64,000 nt of DNA from Aplectana chamaeleonis. Lineage: Eukaryota; Nematoda; Chromadorea; Rhabditida; Cosmocercidae. Shown here one piece after another: positions 11,503 through 22,757 of this stretch (positions are counted from its first letter, which is position 1; each line of letters opens with the position of its first letter). Location of the stretch: contig JAPDOI010000107.1 of NCBI GenBank assembly GCA_029168955.1, positions 806,001-870,000 of the forward strand. Direction: 5' to 3'. Position numbers and translations under genes: made by a program. The notes under the pieces were generated by a model. That model searched no databases. It was given only the letters and a program-made list of their open reading frames with translations, and had not been told where the DNA came from.

Positions 11503-11506
11503 TTAA

Positions 11507-11687
11507 GATGGGCACATTGTCCCAAAACAAGAAGTACTTCTTACCAATAAACCGATTGTTCTGGAACATTGTCTACAAGGGTTTCAGCACTCCTGAATCT
11601 ATTGGTACTGTTCACGCATTGCGAAGTCTGAGGCTTAGTCTCTTGAATGCGAAAACTATGGTGGACCTACAATTTTGCACCGCACTG
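11507..11687. repeat. Outer part of the Tc3-like right terminal repeat
   Basis: Its reverse complement aligns over its whole length with 7520-7702, including the outer motif and the 'gatgggcac' end that meets the TTAA chain. TA follows at 11688-11689. Confidence 0.8.
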
Positions 11688-11699
11688 TAAGCTGAGATA

Positions 11700-14340
11700 A
11701 CCGAATAAAAGGAATTTTTCTGGCTTCCTTGTTTAGTTCACCTTGGCTAATCGGAAGATGAAATACATAGCTTCAGTGGAGCAAACATCGGACAATGGCT
11801 ACCGCCTTGTCGACTTTTGTAAACGCAGTGGTCTGATTATTGCATTGACATTCAAGAGGAATCATCGCCGCCATCAGCTTACGTGGCAGGGACCAACCCA
11901 GCTATCTCCAGAAGAGCAGCGGAAGCGGAAGATGACAACTTTGAAACTACAGCTCGACTATGTCCTGACGAGGAATATTCCAGTATCGGACATTCGAAGA
12001 TCTAGAGCTGCGTGGGATGTCGCATTCGATTCGGATCACCGTCCAGTTCTGTTGAACCTCACTGCGAGGATTCATAAGAGGAAGCGAGGGGCTAAGCCTC
12101 TCCAGAGGATTGATACTACAAGTCTCAGGGATTAAGAATGCAGAAGGAAATTCCGACAACGCGTTTCTATTCATATTGGAGTACGGACTAAGAAGAAACT
12201 TTGCGACGCGAATTCTTTCGTCAAGTGCATCCAGGACGCTCCGAAAGAGGCACTCCCGGTTGTACAGCCTAAGAAGAAGTTTGCCTACGTCTCAGAAGAA
12301 ACAACATCTACCTACAACAGAGTATGTGCTCTCCGAACTGCAGGAAACTTCGTGGAGGAGAAGCGTCTGAGGAGGAAGTTGCGTCGGCAGCTTCAAAGTG
12401 ACCGCGAACGAGAGTGGACGTGTAGAGCTAAGGAATTCGAGAAGGCTTGGGAGGAGTTGAATCCGAAGAAAGCCAACACGTTGCTGCGACAGTATAGCGG
12501 GAAGATGAAGAGATGTTCTCCTGTCTTGAACACTACCAATGGAGTTGCAGTTGGTGATGCGACGCTGCCAATATGGGAGGATTACTTCAGTTCACTACTG
12601 AATCGTCCAGCGCCATCAGTACCTGAGCTCCCGCATGTTCAGAGAGCACATTACGATGTCAATGAGGAACCGCCGACTGAGTCTGAAGTTTTGGATTGTG
12701 TCCGGAAAATGAAGAATGGAAAGGCAGGTGGAGATGACAACATCACTGCTGAAATGCTGAAAGCTCTTCCTCTGTCTGGGATTCGTGAAATGACCAACAC
12801 CATCCGTGCCATATGGATGAGCGAAAGGATAACCGATTTGTGGAGACATGCGATCATCGTACCTCTTCACAAGAAGCTATCCGTCACGGATCCTAAGAAC
12901 TACAGAGGAATCTCTCTACTTCGTGTCATGTACAAGGTTTTAGAACGTATCATTCTCGAGCGACTTATCAAACATCGTGAAAGAACGCCCAGAGATGAGC
13001 AAGCCGGTTTTCGACCTGGAAGATCGACCATCGACCAAGTGTTCGTCGTGAGAAGAGTAATTGAATCGTGGCAGCGGTTTTCGAAGCCATTACAGCTTGC
13101 TTTTTTGGACTTTGAAGCCGCGTTCGACTCTCCTCACCGTGATCGATTGCTCAATGCTCTGCGAGCAGATGGAGTCCCGGAAAAGTATGTTCGGTTAATC
13201 GAGGACATGAACAAAGGAACAACAGCAGCAGTTCGCACGCCTGTCGGGTATATGTCAGCTTTCGAGGTGAAAACAGGAGTAAGGCAAGGAGCCGTTGCAG
13301 GACCTTTTCTTTTCAACTTCGCCGTTGATGACATCATGCGTAGAGTTGCAGAACAGTTTCCTGCGGATGTGATCCTAACACCATCAGGACGCTCCCTTGT
13401 CGACCTGGAGTACGCGGACGACATTGTGTTATTCGCTGAAAACAACGCAAAACTGCAAAGGATTGTGAACCTCGTTTCGAAGTATGCCGCAGCCTATGGA
13501 CTTCGTCTTCGTCCCGACAAATGCAAGCAGATGTGGGTCTCTCAGAGGTCTTCAACGGGAGTTTGTGTGGACGGAGAACGTATCGAACTGGTGGACGATT
13601 TCTGTTATTTGGGCTGTTTGCTGAAGAACGATGGTAGTTATGCAGCGGATATTCGACAACGATGTGCGAAAGCTACGTCTGCATTTAATTCTCTAACCAA
13701 GTGTTTGTGGTCTACCACCATCGCGAAGGAAGTCAAGTTGCGCGTCTACCTATCCGCTATTTGCCCTATCATGATGTATGGATCGGAGACGTGGGCAGCA
13801 CCGAAGATGCAGATGGAAAGGTTGGATTGCACGGAGAGGAAGCTTTTTAGGCGTTTGCTTGGATATTTCTGGCCGCGTGTATGCCATAACGAAGACCTTT
13901 ACAAGGAAATCGACGCAGTACATAAACGCTTGACACGAGGGAGGTGCCAGCATCTCCTAAGGCCATCTCAAGCAGCAATGGAAAGTCGACTTCGACTGCT
14001 CGGGCATATACTAAGAAGAACGCCGGATCGTCTCGTACAACACGCTCTAAGAATGCTTCCAAATCCTGTCTGGAAACGGCCACCTGGGCGTAGGCGAAAG
14101 TTCTGGACGGATGTGGTTAAAGAGGATTTAAAGTCACTCGGCATCGAAAGACAGTTCAGGCGCGATGTTTCGTTTCGCAGGAAATGGAATAGTGACAGCT
14201 GGATGGAATGTGTTCAAATTGTGGCTGAAGACCGTGAAAAATGGACACGGCTGACTACTAGGACAGCACACCTCGGTGAAGATGCGGAATGACCGCGTCA
14301 GGCGAAAGCCAACCGATTAAGTCAAGTCAAGTAAGTCAAG
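11700..14340 (+). mobile_element. RTE-clade non-LTR retrotransposon, 5' truncated
   Basis: The order is a partial endonuclease, then reverse transcriptase, then a short 3' region ending in a small tandem tail (14319-14340, AAGTCAAGTCAAGTAAGTCA...). RTE elements typically end in short tandem repeats and not in poly(A). The first half of the endonuclease is missing. The left boundary is only approximate, and no target duplication was found. Confidence 0.85.
11743..14292 (+). pseudogene. RTE endonuclease/reverse transcriptase, one in-frame stop
   Basis: The protein would cut target DNA and copy its own RNA there. The frame upstream of 11743 is closed by TAG at 11734. Codons 11743-12132 encode the C-terminal half of an AP-endonuclease-like domain, with LDYVLTRNIP and the catalytic SDHRPVLL. 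A TAA at 12133-12135 interrupts the frame. The same frame is then open from 12136 to the TGA at 14290, so stop to stop it lacks only this one codon. The reverse transcriptase shows NYRGISLL, FLDFEAAFDS (catalytic Asp), GVRQGAVAGPFLF and YADD at 13411-13422. The C-terminal part has GHILRR and PPGRRRKFW. Because the N-terminus is also missing, this copy should be dead. Confidence 0.9.
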
Positions 14341-14344
14341 CTTC

Positions 14345-15170
14345 AGTGTTGAAATTCCGATAACAAATTCACTTGCAAACTCTTCTTTTAAAGGTAATCT
14401 GGTTCAAGAGCTAACGTTCAAATCAACAACATTTGAAGAGAAAGTGTTGGCTGTTAGGCAAGTCCTGCACCAGACGTAGGAGAGCCGGCGACGGCCGCGC
14501 CGCGTGTCGGCTATTCCTTGGCCACTTCGCGAAAAACCGAGAAGTAGCCTTGATATAACCGAGAAATAGCTCACCAGGAGCCGCTGCAGAGTCTCGGCTA
14601 TTTATCGACTGAAACTTTAAGAGCACAATAGGAACCAGCCTCTGGCGAGAACGTACTCTTAAAGTCAGTCCAAAATTTGAGAGCGCAGAGCTCCAATAAC
14701 AAAGAGATGGAAAAGCCAGACCATGAGGAAAAAGGGTTTGTTTCTTCCAGTTCTTGGAAACGCATGAGAACTGCAAGTAAAAATTTGGGCAGTCTCTTCC
14801 GGAACGAAAACTCTGCTGATACATAGCTTTGCCGATTTCTTCCATACGTGTACCATTTTGACTTCAGACCCGCAGGTTCTAGACGCTGTTAGGGGTTGTG
14901 TTATCATTTTTAGGGCTAGGCCCTCCTTGATCGTACCCACATTTAAATTTGTTACCAGCGATTCGCTGAATGAATCCGTAGGAGTTTAAAAAAAGGGGGC
15001 GGTTGTGAAACCACCCAACGGGGAGAAACTCTGGCTTTCAACCATGTTTGGTGTTCAGACTCAATGCGACCAAATATCAACCTAAAACCCTTGAATAGGT
15101 ACCTCGAGGTTCCCCATTTCAGAAAGAAGAGAACACATTTAGAAGGGAGGTATACAAAGTGCAGGTGGCA
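14345..15170. other. Unassigned stretch with two minus-strand open frames
   Basis: Minus-strand frames of 140 aa (14845-14423) and 91 aa (14940-14665) overlap in different registers. I recognise no domain in either. They could be chance or an old repeat. Confidence 0.35.
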
Positions 15171-15179
15171 TCTGCCAAA

Positions 15180-16330
15180 AGAATTGTTATAATCTCTTAC
15201 ACATCCATAGTAAAAATGCGCAATATCCGGCCGCGAGCTGCTGGTTCAAATAGGTTATTTGCTTAAAACGATTTTTTTATGTTTTTCGTACCTTCCAGAT
15301 GACGCAGGAATCATCCGAAAATCTGTAAAAGAGCCTTATAATTGTGTTCAGCGTCAGAAATATGGTTAGAGTTTGGGTGAAATCACATTTCTCAAACATT
15401 CAGTAGAGTGATAGCGTTTCGGACTTGTACGGATTATTTGTTGAGCACCTATTCGGGGTTCTGAAAGCGTTCCAGAAAAATGTTTCAGATGTCACCTAAA
15501 ACTTCCCCATTAGGGTTATTTGGTGTGCTGATTACAGATCTGACGTTCATTTGTCGATTTCCCAGAGATTTCGACTGAATTCAGTCAAAGCGTTTCAATG
15601 GGGAAAGTTTGAGGGCGAACGCGAGTTTCGACGATTTCCGGAGTTCCACGATTGACGAAGCTCGAAATCTTTCTCTGAGGGTTATTTGAAGTGCTTAAAG
15701 GCAGCGTTCACGATGATCATCCTCGCTGACTTTCCACAGTGAAATGGTAGGCGAGAAGGATCCTAGGCTCCCGGTGTGGAAAGAATTGTAGAAAACGAGC
15801 CAGGAGCGGCAAAAGAACGGCTGCAAACAAGCGTTTTGGTGCCCCAGACACGCTGGTGCCCCAGATCCGTCCCCTCGGAATGAACAAATGAAGACTCAGA
15901 TTACAGGAATAATCAAGTCAAGGAAGCGCTGATAAGTGAGCAGATAGCTTCATTGCGCTGATAGGTATCATCCTTCTAGCGGTCAATTCCTCCTACGCTC
16001 AAAAATCAACGTAAACAAGGGAGGGCCTATTTTGGCTCAAAACGCGTCTTTCGTGTCTTTTTTAAGCATGCCTTGCTATATAAGGCACCAGACCTTTCGT
16101 AAGCCGAGGAGATATCGGAAGGTAAATTTACCGTGAATACTGCCTTTAACACGAATCTGAGGTCCGTTTAATGAGTTTTGGCAGATTACGGTAGATTACG
16201 GTGGGTACACGGTAGTTTTGCCAAAGTCTCTTTTTAGGCTCCAAATTTCTCAGAGGCGGTTATTCGGGTGTGTTGAATACGAATTTATTGTCCGTTTGCT
16301 GAGTATCGAAATATTATGTTATCCTTATTA
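15180..16330. repeat. R1 dispersed repeat, copy b, split by T6
   Basis: The left end matches copy c ('ccatagtaaaaatgcgcaa', 'tatccggccgcgagctgct'). R1 text runs up to the TTAA at 15695-15698 and resumes after 16149. Joining 'gttatttgaagtgc' to 'cacgaatctgaggtccgttt' across one TTAA gives the recurrent R1 phrase seen intact elsewhere. Confidence 0.65.
15699..16145. mobile_element. TTAA element T6
   Basis: It begins AGGCAGCGTTCACGATGATC and ends CCGTGAATACTGCCT, with TTAA at 15695-15698 and 16146-16149. The interior is an inverted relative of T9 ('caacgtaaacaagggagggc'). It sits inside R1. Confidence 0.9.
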
Positions 16331-17050
16331 CATGAAAAAGCATCGTTTGCCTATACCGGGCCAATTGCTCCTATATCAGTAGAAGTAATAGGCTTACTAT
16401 GGCCTAAAATGTGGTTTTTGATCAAATCACGTGTGTTTGATGAGCGTACATGGTTTGAAAAGTAATAGGACTTTTGTTACCTATGAAGAATCGGAATTGA
16501 AACTCAACGCAAAACTGCCTTCAAAAAATAAGGTGATAATGAAAATGATAAAGAACAAACTCCAAATATGTATAATCGAAATGGAGCTGCTGATTTCGAG
16601 TTCGCAAGCTTTCTTTAGAAAAAAACTCACTACATACTTCGGCCCTAAATGGATAATCGGGAACGAAATTGTTTTTGGTTCCGAAATAGTGTTTAGACAT
16701 ATCAAAAAAGATCATCTTCTTAGATCGTAGTGATACTTTGTGTTCCCCATAGAAGGTTACCGCGAACTCGGTGCACCTACATATGTTATAGCATATGGCA
16801 CCGAGTTTGCGGCAACCTTCAAAAGGGAACGTAATGCATCACGAGGATCCATGCCGACTGTATAAACTCCATCAAAGAGAGGGAGCATTGAGCTTTCAAA
16901 GGTACTCCTTCGGATTAAATTACCCACGTTGGGAAACAAAACGGTTTCCCATGTAAAGACAAGCCCGTGTTTCCACTTTTTTTTCGAACACGCAGAAGCA
17001 TAGAAGAACATGCAAGATTTGTAAGCATGAGGTATAACATACATATTTAC
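16331..17050. other. Mostly unassigned; small palindrome at 16742-16832
   Basis: The palindrome has arms of about 36-40 bp around 'gaactcggtgcacctacata' and 'atggcaccgagtttgcgg'. It resembles the larger one at 31450-31582. A 99-aa frame at 16431-16730 has no family resemblance. Confidence 0.45.
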
Positions 17051-17101
17051 AAAAATGGCCGTAGTCCGTAAATGCGCTCCGGAATGTGGCCCCGAGAACG
17101 A

Positions 17102-17296
17102 CAGTCGTTCTCGGGGCTACATTCCGGTGCGCATCTGGGACTACGGCTATTGTATCATGCGACACGTGATAACCGTGCTGGGACCATTTGTCCCAGCACG
17201 ATTCACCTTTCTCCCAGCACGATTATCACGTAACGCATGATGCAACAGCCGTAGTCCGCAATTGCGGGCCGGAATTTGGCTCCGAGAGCGATAGTA
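17102..17296. mobile_element. M family inverted-repeat element, copy 1
   Basis: The ends are TCGTTCTCGGGGCTACATTC and the inverse of GGCTCCGAGAGCGATAGTA. A second, partial end (17056-17101) abuts it tail to tail. The inner arms include 'gactacggctattgtatcat' and 'gatgcaacagccgtagtcc'. Relatives are at 22548, 45138, 60778 and the window end. Confidence 0.75.
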
Positions 17297-17330
17297 CATA
17301 GTATGTACATAGAGTTCACGTAATAAATTT

Positions 17331-17418
17331 AGTCTGGTGAATGAACGGGGCTGCGACGAATCGAAACCCCGCTGGCCTATGATGCCGCCAACACCGCACG
17401 GACACCCGCCGTCAGACC
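17331..17418. repeat. AGTCTGATG short structured repeat, copy 2
   Basis: The ends are AGTCTGGTGAATGAACGGGG and CGTCAGACC. The interior shares 'gatgccgccaacaccgcacg' with copy 1. A GGGGCTGC...CCCC stem is visible. Confidence 0.5.
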
Positions 17419-17748
17419 AAATCGAGAACGGAACCCATAAATGCATCGTCTAATCAGAAAGAGTATCCCTTCAAATGGGATACTGCACTTTATCGAAAGA
17501 TCAGAAGTGGACAAGGGGAGATTCGCTTAATTCAAACGAATAAGGGTATCTCTGTAGCGACAAACAGTATGTAAAGGGAGGAAAAGGACAGAGAGAGAAA
17601 AAACTTCGGAATCAGAGGAAAGCTTCTGCTCGTTCCATGATAGCAAACATTTTGAAATCAGACATAATTGTAGCTGAAATGAAAAGTCACTAGGTCAAGC
17701 AGCTATTGTATTCTGACACAAAAAAAGGTGCAAAACAACATTACATGA

Positions 17749-18251
17749 AGGCAGTGGTCATGATGAAAACCGTTTCAGTGTTTTTGGCAGAGATCGGAAG
17801 TATGAGTGACAATTGTAAGAGAGCTACTCTAAAAACCCGCTAAAATTGGTCCCGAAGGCGAAAAAATTGTCGACAGAATAAGCTGACGTGTTTGAATGGG
17901 CGCGCTGGCTGTTCATCGCTTATGGCTTCGGACAACGATGAGATATTGTTAAGCTCTCCCACCTTGAACTACTGATGAACACCCAGAACGCCCATTCAAA
18001 TTCGTCGGCTTCCTCTATCATAGGTTATTCGGCATCTGCGGAATTTTTCGTTTTTTTTTCAGTAGAATTCCTACAGTAAGCATAATTTTGTTGCGAAATT
18101 TACTCTGTTTCTCGGCGTGCGTTTGAAGTGCGAAAGACAGTGATAGAGTGCGTGGGAAGAGGAGAGACAGCATGCGCGCACACTCCGAAATAGAAGGTAC
18201 TTGTGCTTTCTAAAAGTAATTCTGAGACGGTTTTCATCGTGAACACTGCCT
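17749..18251. mobile_element. TTAA element T8, decayed flanks
   Basis: It begins AGGCAGTGGTCATGATGAAA and ends TTTCATCGTGAACACTGCCT. The flanks are ATGA and TTGG, both degenerate versions of TTAA. The interior includes an inverted pair 'gtttgaatgggcg' and 'cgcccattcaaattcg' (about 17890-18007), also seen near 34862-35015. Confidence 0.75.
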
Positions 18252-18476
18252 TTGGAACCGACTCAATAACGAGTAAAGGTGGGAGTGAGCAATATCCGTA
18301 TGGCATTTTGATAATAACGAGCATAGCGAAACGACACATTCACCACGCAGTGATGGTAAATGGCAATTTACTGTCGTTTCTGCTCACACATATTACTGTC
18401 ATCCCCGCAGAAACTTGAAAGTAAAACTAAAAGTGACAAATAAATGCGAAAAAAAAGTGAACCATAATGGAAAGCT

Positions 18477-18642
18477 GGGGTGCGTTCCAAGAAGATTTCC
18501 ATGGGAGGAAATGGGTCTGATAAGATATAACGAATGATAATCTAACAGATAGGCTCATTTCATGCGGTCTCTCAATCTAACATTGGTCGGCACTTATCAG
18601 ATTTATTTTTCCTCCCGTGGAAATCTTCTTGGAGCGCACCAC
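18477..18642. repeat. Palindromic element P6, 48-bp arms
   Basis: The left arm GGGTGCGTTCCAAGAAGATT and right arm AATCTTCTTGGAGCGCACC are inverted repeats that continue through 'ccatgggaggaaa' and 'ttcctcccgtgg'. The target duplication was not resolved. Confidence 0.7.
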
Positions 18643-19119
18643 AGGTGAACTCACTTCCAACAAAGTATGTTAGCGAATTTGCAGCCGGTAGAATTAATAA
18701 GAACAGCAACAAATGCGAGAGGATTACCCGCGGCCGACAATCGAATGGTACGTAACAACTCTGAAAAGTCATTGTCCGATTCAAAAAAAAAATTACCGAA
18801 AAAGAGGAATGTGGTGCTCAAAATCAAAGGAGCTTCCATTGTGAGGGTACTAACGAGGTTCAACGACAGCTGATTCCACCTGAAGAGCACCACCGTAGAA
18901 ACTGCAGATAGCACACAATCTATTGAACAGACTAGAAATGGAGAAGAGACTATATACACAACTTTGACCTGCACAGCTCCTAGATCTTATTCCCTTCTAG
19001 AGGTCACAGTCTTCTAGTGGGCTCTAAGGCATCATTCGCACAAAAATCAAATAAATGTTTTTTGTGCTCAGTCAAGCAATTAGGCGTACCTGGGATCACG
19101 CGCAAAGTATGTGGTCTGC
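18643..19119. other. Unassigned stretch
   Basis: Overlapping frames occur on both strands at 18667-18974. A 107-aa minus-strand frame has hydrophobic runs but no recognised family. I see no RNA or element end. Confidence 0.3.
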
Positions 19120-20220
19120 CTTACAAGGTAAGTGTTTAGAGTGGTAAACGCATCTGCGAAAACGACTAGTATCGTTAGTATCTCTTCTGGCTCAATAGTA
19201 AAAATGCGCAGTATCCGGACCCGGGCTGCAGATTCGAGCAAGTTATGAGCATTTTTTAAGCCTCGCAAAAAGGCAAGAGTATACCCATCCGGCATTTTTT
19301 TGCGAGTTTCAAAAAATTTTCTCGGATTTAGCTCAAAAGTTGTATGTAGGGGTAATCTAGGGTGGTAAACATGAATCTGGAGTTCATATGTCGAAGTTCC
19401 GAGGTTTACTTAGGTTACGGTAGGTAACATGTCATTTAGGGGGCAAAAGCCACCTTAGTATTTTGAAAATCGACAAACGGACGTTAAGTTCATATTCTCC
19501 ACCCCGAATGACCCCCGTATACAAATTTTAAGAAAAATCTGAGATTTTGACCAAACTACCTTATACCCACCGTAATCTACCGTAATTTGGAAAAAAATCG
19601 ATAAATGGACTCCAGATTCGTGTTCAGCACTCCAAATAACCCTCAGAAAATGATTTTGAGACATATCTTGCGTAGAAAATCGGAAATCTCGAAAGTGGCG
19701 TTTTTCCCTCGAATTTTTCCCCGGTTGGGAAGCTTTGAACGAAATCAGCGAAATCTTTGGAGAATCGACTAATAAACCACAGATTCGTGATCAGCGCTCC
19801 AAAAAAACCTTCCTGGAAGAATTTCAAGTCAAATCTGGAACATTTTTCTAAAACGCTTCCAGAGCCCTCTAATCGGTATAAATATTCGCCCAACCGAAAA
19901 TCGGTATGAGTCCAAACGCTGTCGGTCTAAACAAAGTACGGAAAATGCGTCTTGACCCAAATCTTGCTCAGGGGGGGTAGTTTTGGGCGCTGAACACATT
20001 TATGGGGTCCGCTTCCGAATTTTCGATAGATTAATGCCAATTTTGGAGGGTACAAAAGCACAAAAAACGACCTTTTCAGGCTTGTAACTTCTTGGGACCT
20101 GCAGCTCGGGGCTGGATACTGCGCAGTTTTACTATTGAGCCACTAGAAATACTAACGATACTAGTCGTTTTGGCAGATGCGTTTAACACTCTAAACACCT
20201 CTCTTGTAAGCCCCATTAGA
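19120..20220. repeat. R1 element, copy c: most complete, 130-bp terminal inverted repeats
   Basis: The left end CTTACAAGGTAAGTGTTTAG and right end, inverted, CTTACAAGAGAGGTGTTTAG continue as inverted repeats for about 130 bp, through 'cgactagtatcgttagtat' and 'gcgcagtatcc'. The interior repeats one motif several times in both orientations ('aatcgacaaacggac', 'gtgttcagcactccaaataa'). There is no conserved protein. Long inverted ends and dispersal suggest a non-autonomous DNA element of about 1.1 kb. No target duplication was resolved. Confidence 0.7.
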
Positions 20221-20645
20221 AGTCTAATCGCACCCTCGTGAAGCTACGGCGTCTCAAACGCTCTATGGTCCTAAAATCTTGACTCTTGGTCAACATGAGA
20301 TGGAATTCAAGTACTTCGGACCACACAGTCATTTCCTGCCTACCCCAACTCTACTGGAGCTCAGTTTTACTGTCACAACCTAGTGAATAATCCATGTCAG
20401 TCCCGGTTCCCGTTGTCTGATCGAACGTGATTTTCGGCGAGAATGATTAATTTAAGGCTTGGTGAAGTGTTCCGCCTGACTTCACCCACTTTCGGTCTGC
20501 TTGAGGTATCGGTCTTGGATTTGCTTGTCACGGACTAAGCACGTTTGAAGTGACTAATACCTGCTAACACCTGCTCTGTGAGAAAGGAACAGGGAATAGG
20601 CAGAGAGAACACCCATGGCAAACTACAAACTAATTTGTTCACGTG
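20221..20645. other. Unassigned stretch
   Basis: I see no gene, RNA or element end between the R1 copy and element T7. Confidence 0.35.
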
Positions 20646-20649
20646 TTAA

Positions 20650-21111
20650 ATGCAGTGTTCACGAAAACCTTCAGTTTACGAATTATTCACTAAAACCATT
20701 ACTTGGTCCCCATATACTCCTGAAATGACGCAGAAATTGGGAAGGTCTCTCCAGAAGTATACAAAACGCTGTACTCTCACTGCGTTTTCGTACTCTCAGT
20801 GGAGCTGTTTGTTGAGACGATAAAATCGTTTGAGGACCCATTCTTCAAAAATCTAAACTCTGTCGTTCCATTCTCTCCTTCGGACCCTTTCTGATGCTGT
20901 TTCGCACAAAACATTATTCAATTTTCGATTAACCCCATTTTTCAATGATCACTGCCGCCGAAAACATGCTCATCCAACGGGACAACTAGTCCAAGCCCGA
21001 GAATAAATCGAAATAAGGCGTTTTAGTGCGGTTTTCGCCGGTAACTTTTAGTGGCTAACACATTGTTTTATGTGAGAAACTTGGAAACGGAAATCGTCGT
21101 GAACATTGCCT
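20650..21111. mobile_element. TTAA element T7
   Basis: It begins ATGCAGTGTTCACGAAAACC and ends TCGTGAACATTGCCT. TTAA is at 20646-20649 and a decayed TTGG at 21112-21115. The body is an inverted relative of T2 and T4 ('aaggcgttttagtgcg', 'caacgggacaactagtcca'). Confidence 0.8.
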
Positions 21112-21115
21112 TTGG

Positions 21116-21845
21116 GTTGTCGGCTTTTTCACTGTGGAAAAGGAGATATGTCAAAAAAAGCTCTGAAATAACGAAAACGAACCGATTGGTTGAAGCGTGC
21201 TATACCGAGCGCTTGCATACCATCTATTCGCATCACCCAGCTATCTGAAAGCGATATTAGCAGCTCAAGACAAGAACTTGCATCAGAGAGTTGTGAAGGT
21301 TTGACGGAGAAATGAAATTTCTACACGGAGAAAAGCAGGTGAAAATGTGAAGCGGAATCAGTTTATAGTAAGTTCAATTGTAAGATTCTGAACAGGTGAG
21401 AGTGGCAGTTGAGAATTCAGACAAGTTTCGAATGAAGTTGGAATAATTATTAATACGTAGCAAGACATGCTCAAACAGTTGCAAATGATCACATGACAAT
21501 GATTGAAGTTGAACATGGAAGGAAAACAGCAAAAGTCAGAGCAGACACCGAATAGTAATTACTAATATCTTGAAATGAGAGCTAGACAGAGTTTTGTGAG
21601 TCAGGCATGTACCGTGCGTACATATTTCATTATATACTTCCACCACAATTTTCAACGATTACGCTCTCTGACGCAGTGTTCCTTCTTCCTCTCTAGCATC
21701 AGCCTTACCTGAGGACGTGATGGAACACTCTCAAGCCCCCGTCATAGTAGTTGAACAATAATCCGTAGTCTCGACCGGTCGATATGCAAGTAAAGCTCGC
21801 TAAAAAAGGACAAAAGGTTCTTTAATTATGTCCTCTAGGTCGTCC
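21116..21845. other. Unassigned stretch
   Basis: No gene was recognised. 'aagcccccgtcatagtagtt' near 21733 resembles the left end of the element at 33365, so a decayed end may lie here. Confidence 0.35.
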
Positions 21846-22175
21846 GGGACCGTATTCAAAAACGCGCCGGTTGGGGCAGGGGCAGTGCAGTCGGCGTCTT
21901 CGAAGATCACCGTTGCTCACAAGACAGGACACGTCTATCGTGGTTTGTCACAAAACAGGACACGTATGTCGTGCCCCATCGCTGTGCCCTAGCAGCCCCA
22001 GCTAGGGGATAGGAGCGGCTAGGAGCAGCGAGAAAGACTGCTGGGGCACGACATACATGTCTTGACTTGTGGCCAACCACGATAGACGTGTCCTGTCTTG
22101 TGAGCAACGGCGATCTTCAAAGGCGCCGACTGCACTGTCCCTGCCCCAACTGGCGCGTTCTTGCATACGGCCCCC
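21846..22175. repeat. Palindromic element P5
   Basis: Arms of about 130 bp read inwards from 'accgtattcaaaaacgcgcc' on the left and 'ggcgcgttcttgcatacgg' on the right. They contain 'caagacaggacacgtctatc' and its inverse. The high G+C of the arm ends contrasts with the flanks. Confidence 0.75.
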
Positions 22176-22227
22176 GTAGTCTCTCCCCGTCTAACCCCGA
22201 TAGAAGTGGGATTAATAATACCATTAA

Positions 22228-22317
22228 GGCCGGGATCATACTTCTAGCGACGAGCGACGCGACGCCATGTTTACCATCAATAGTGGCCAATTGGTGGCGG
22301 GAAGTATGATACCGGCC
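22228..22317. mobile_element. 90-bp TAA-flanked mini element
   Basis: The ends are GGCCGGGATCATACTTC and, inverted, GGCCGGTATCATACTTC, flanked by TAA on both sides (22225-22227 and 22318-22320). A 3-bp TTA or TAA duplication fits the PIF/Harbinger superfamily. Diverged relatives lie at about 34742-34866 and 47440-47495. Confidence 0.75.
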
Positions 22318-22547
22318 TAATACTACTGCGGCATCCCATAGAGCGCGGCCCATGCAGGCGCATACTCTGAGAAAATTTGTGGTGACGGCACCAAAATGGC
22401 TTCGTGTGGGTGCCCTATAGGCACCTACACGGCGTCATCGCGGTGCAGTCACTACAAACTGCCCTGTCTGCACGCCGATAGCATGGTAGGCTCCGCAAGC
22501 GCGCCTAGCTGAAGAAACGAATGCCGCGTCGGCTGAGCGTTGGAACC

Positions 22548-22757
22548 GCGCACTGTCGTTCTCGGAGCCGAGTTTCGGTCCGCAATTGCGGACTACGGCT
22601 GTTGCATCACGCGACACGATGATAATCGATCCTGCTGGGAGAAAGGTGAACCGAGCCGGGGCCAAGTGGTCCCAACCCGATTATCATCCCAAGGCGTGAT
22701 GCAACAGCCGTTGTCCGCGAATGCGGAGCAAAATTTAGCTCCGAGAACGATAGTAGG
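22548..22757. mobile_element. M family inverted-repeat element, copy 2
   Basis: It runs from ACTGTCGTTCTCGGAGCC to GCTCCGAGAACGATAGTA. The inner arms are 'gcggactacggctgttgcat' and 'gatgcaacagccgttgtccg'. It is a non-coding hairpin-forming element. Confidence 0.8.

Larger units (their letters stand above)
7520..11687. mobile_element. Tc3-like transposon, dead and twice interrupted
   Basis: The outer ends CAGTGCAGTGCAAAATTATA (7520) and, inverted, CAGTGCGGTGCAAAATTGTA (11687) are flanked by TA at 7518-7519 and 11688-11689. The terminal repeats are about 215 bp long. A decayed transposase lies on the minus strand. A 501-bp element sits at its start codon, and four TTAA elements (9454-11506) split the right terminal repeat. 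Without these insertions the element would be about 1.6 kb, a normal Tc1/Tc3 size. Boundaries were found by matching the two terminal repeats by eye. Confidence 0.85.
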
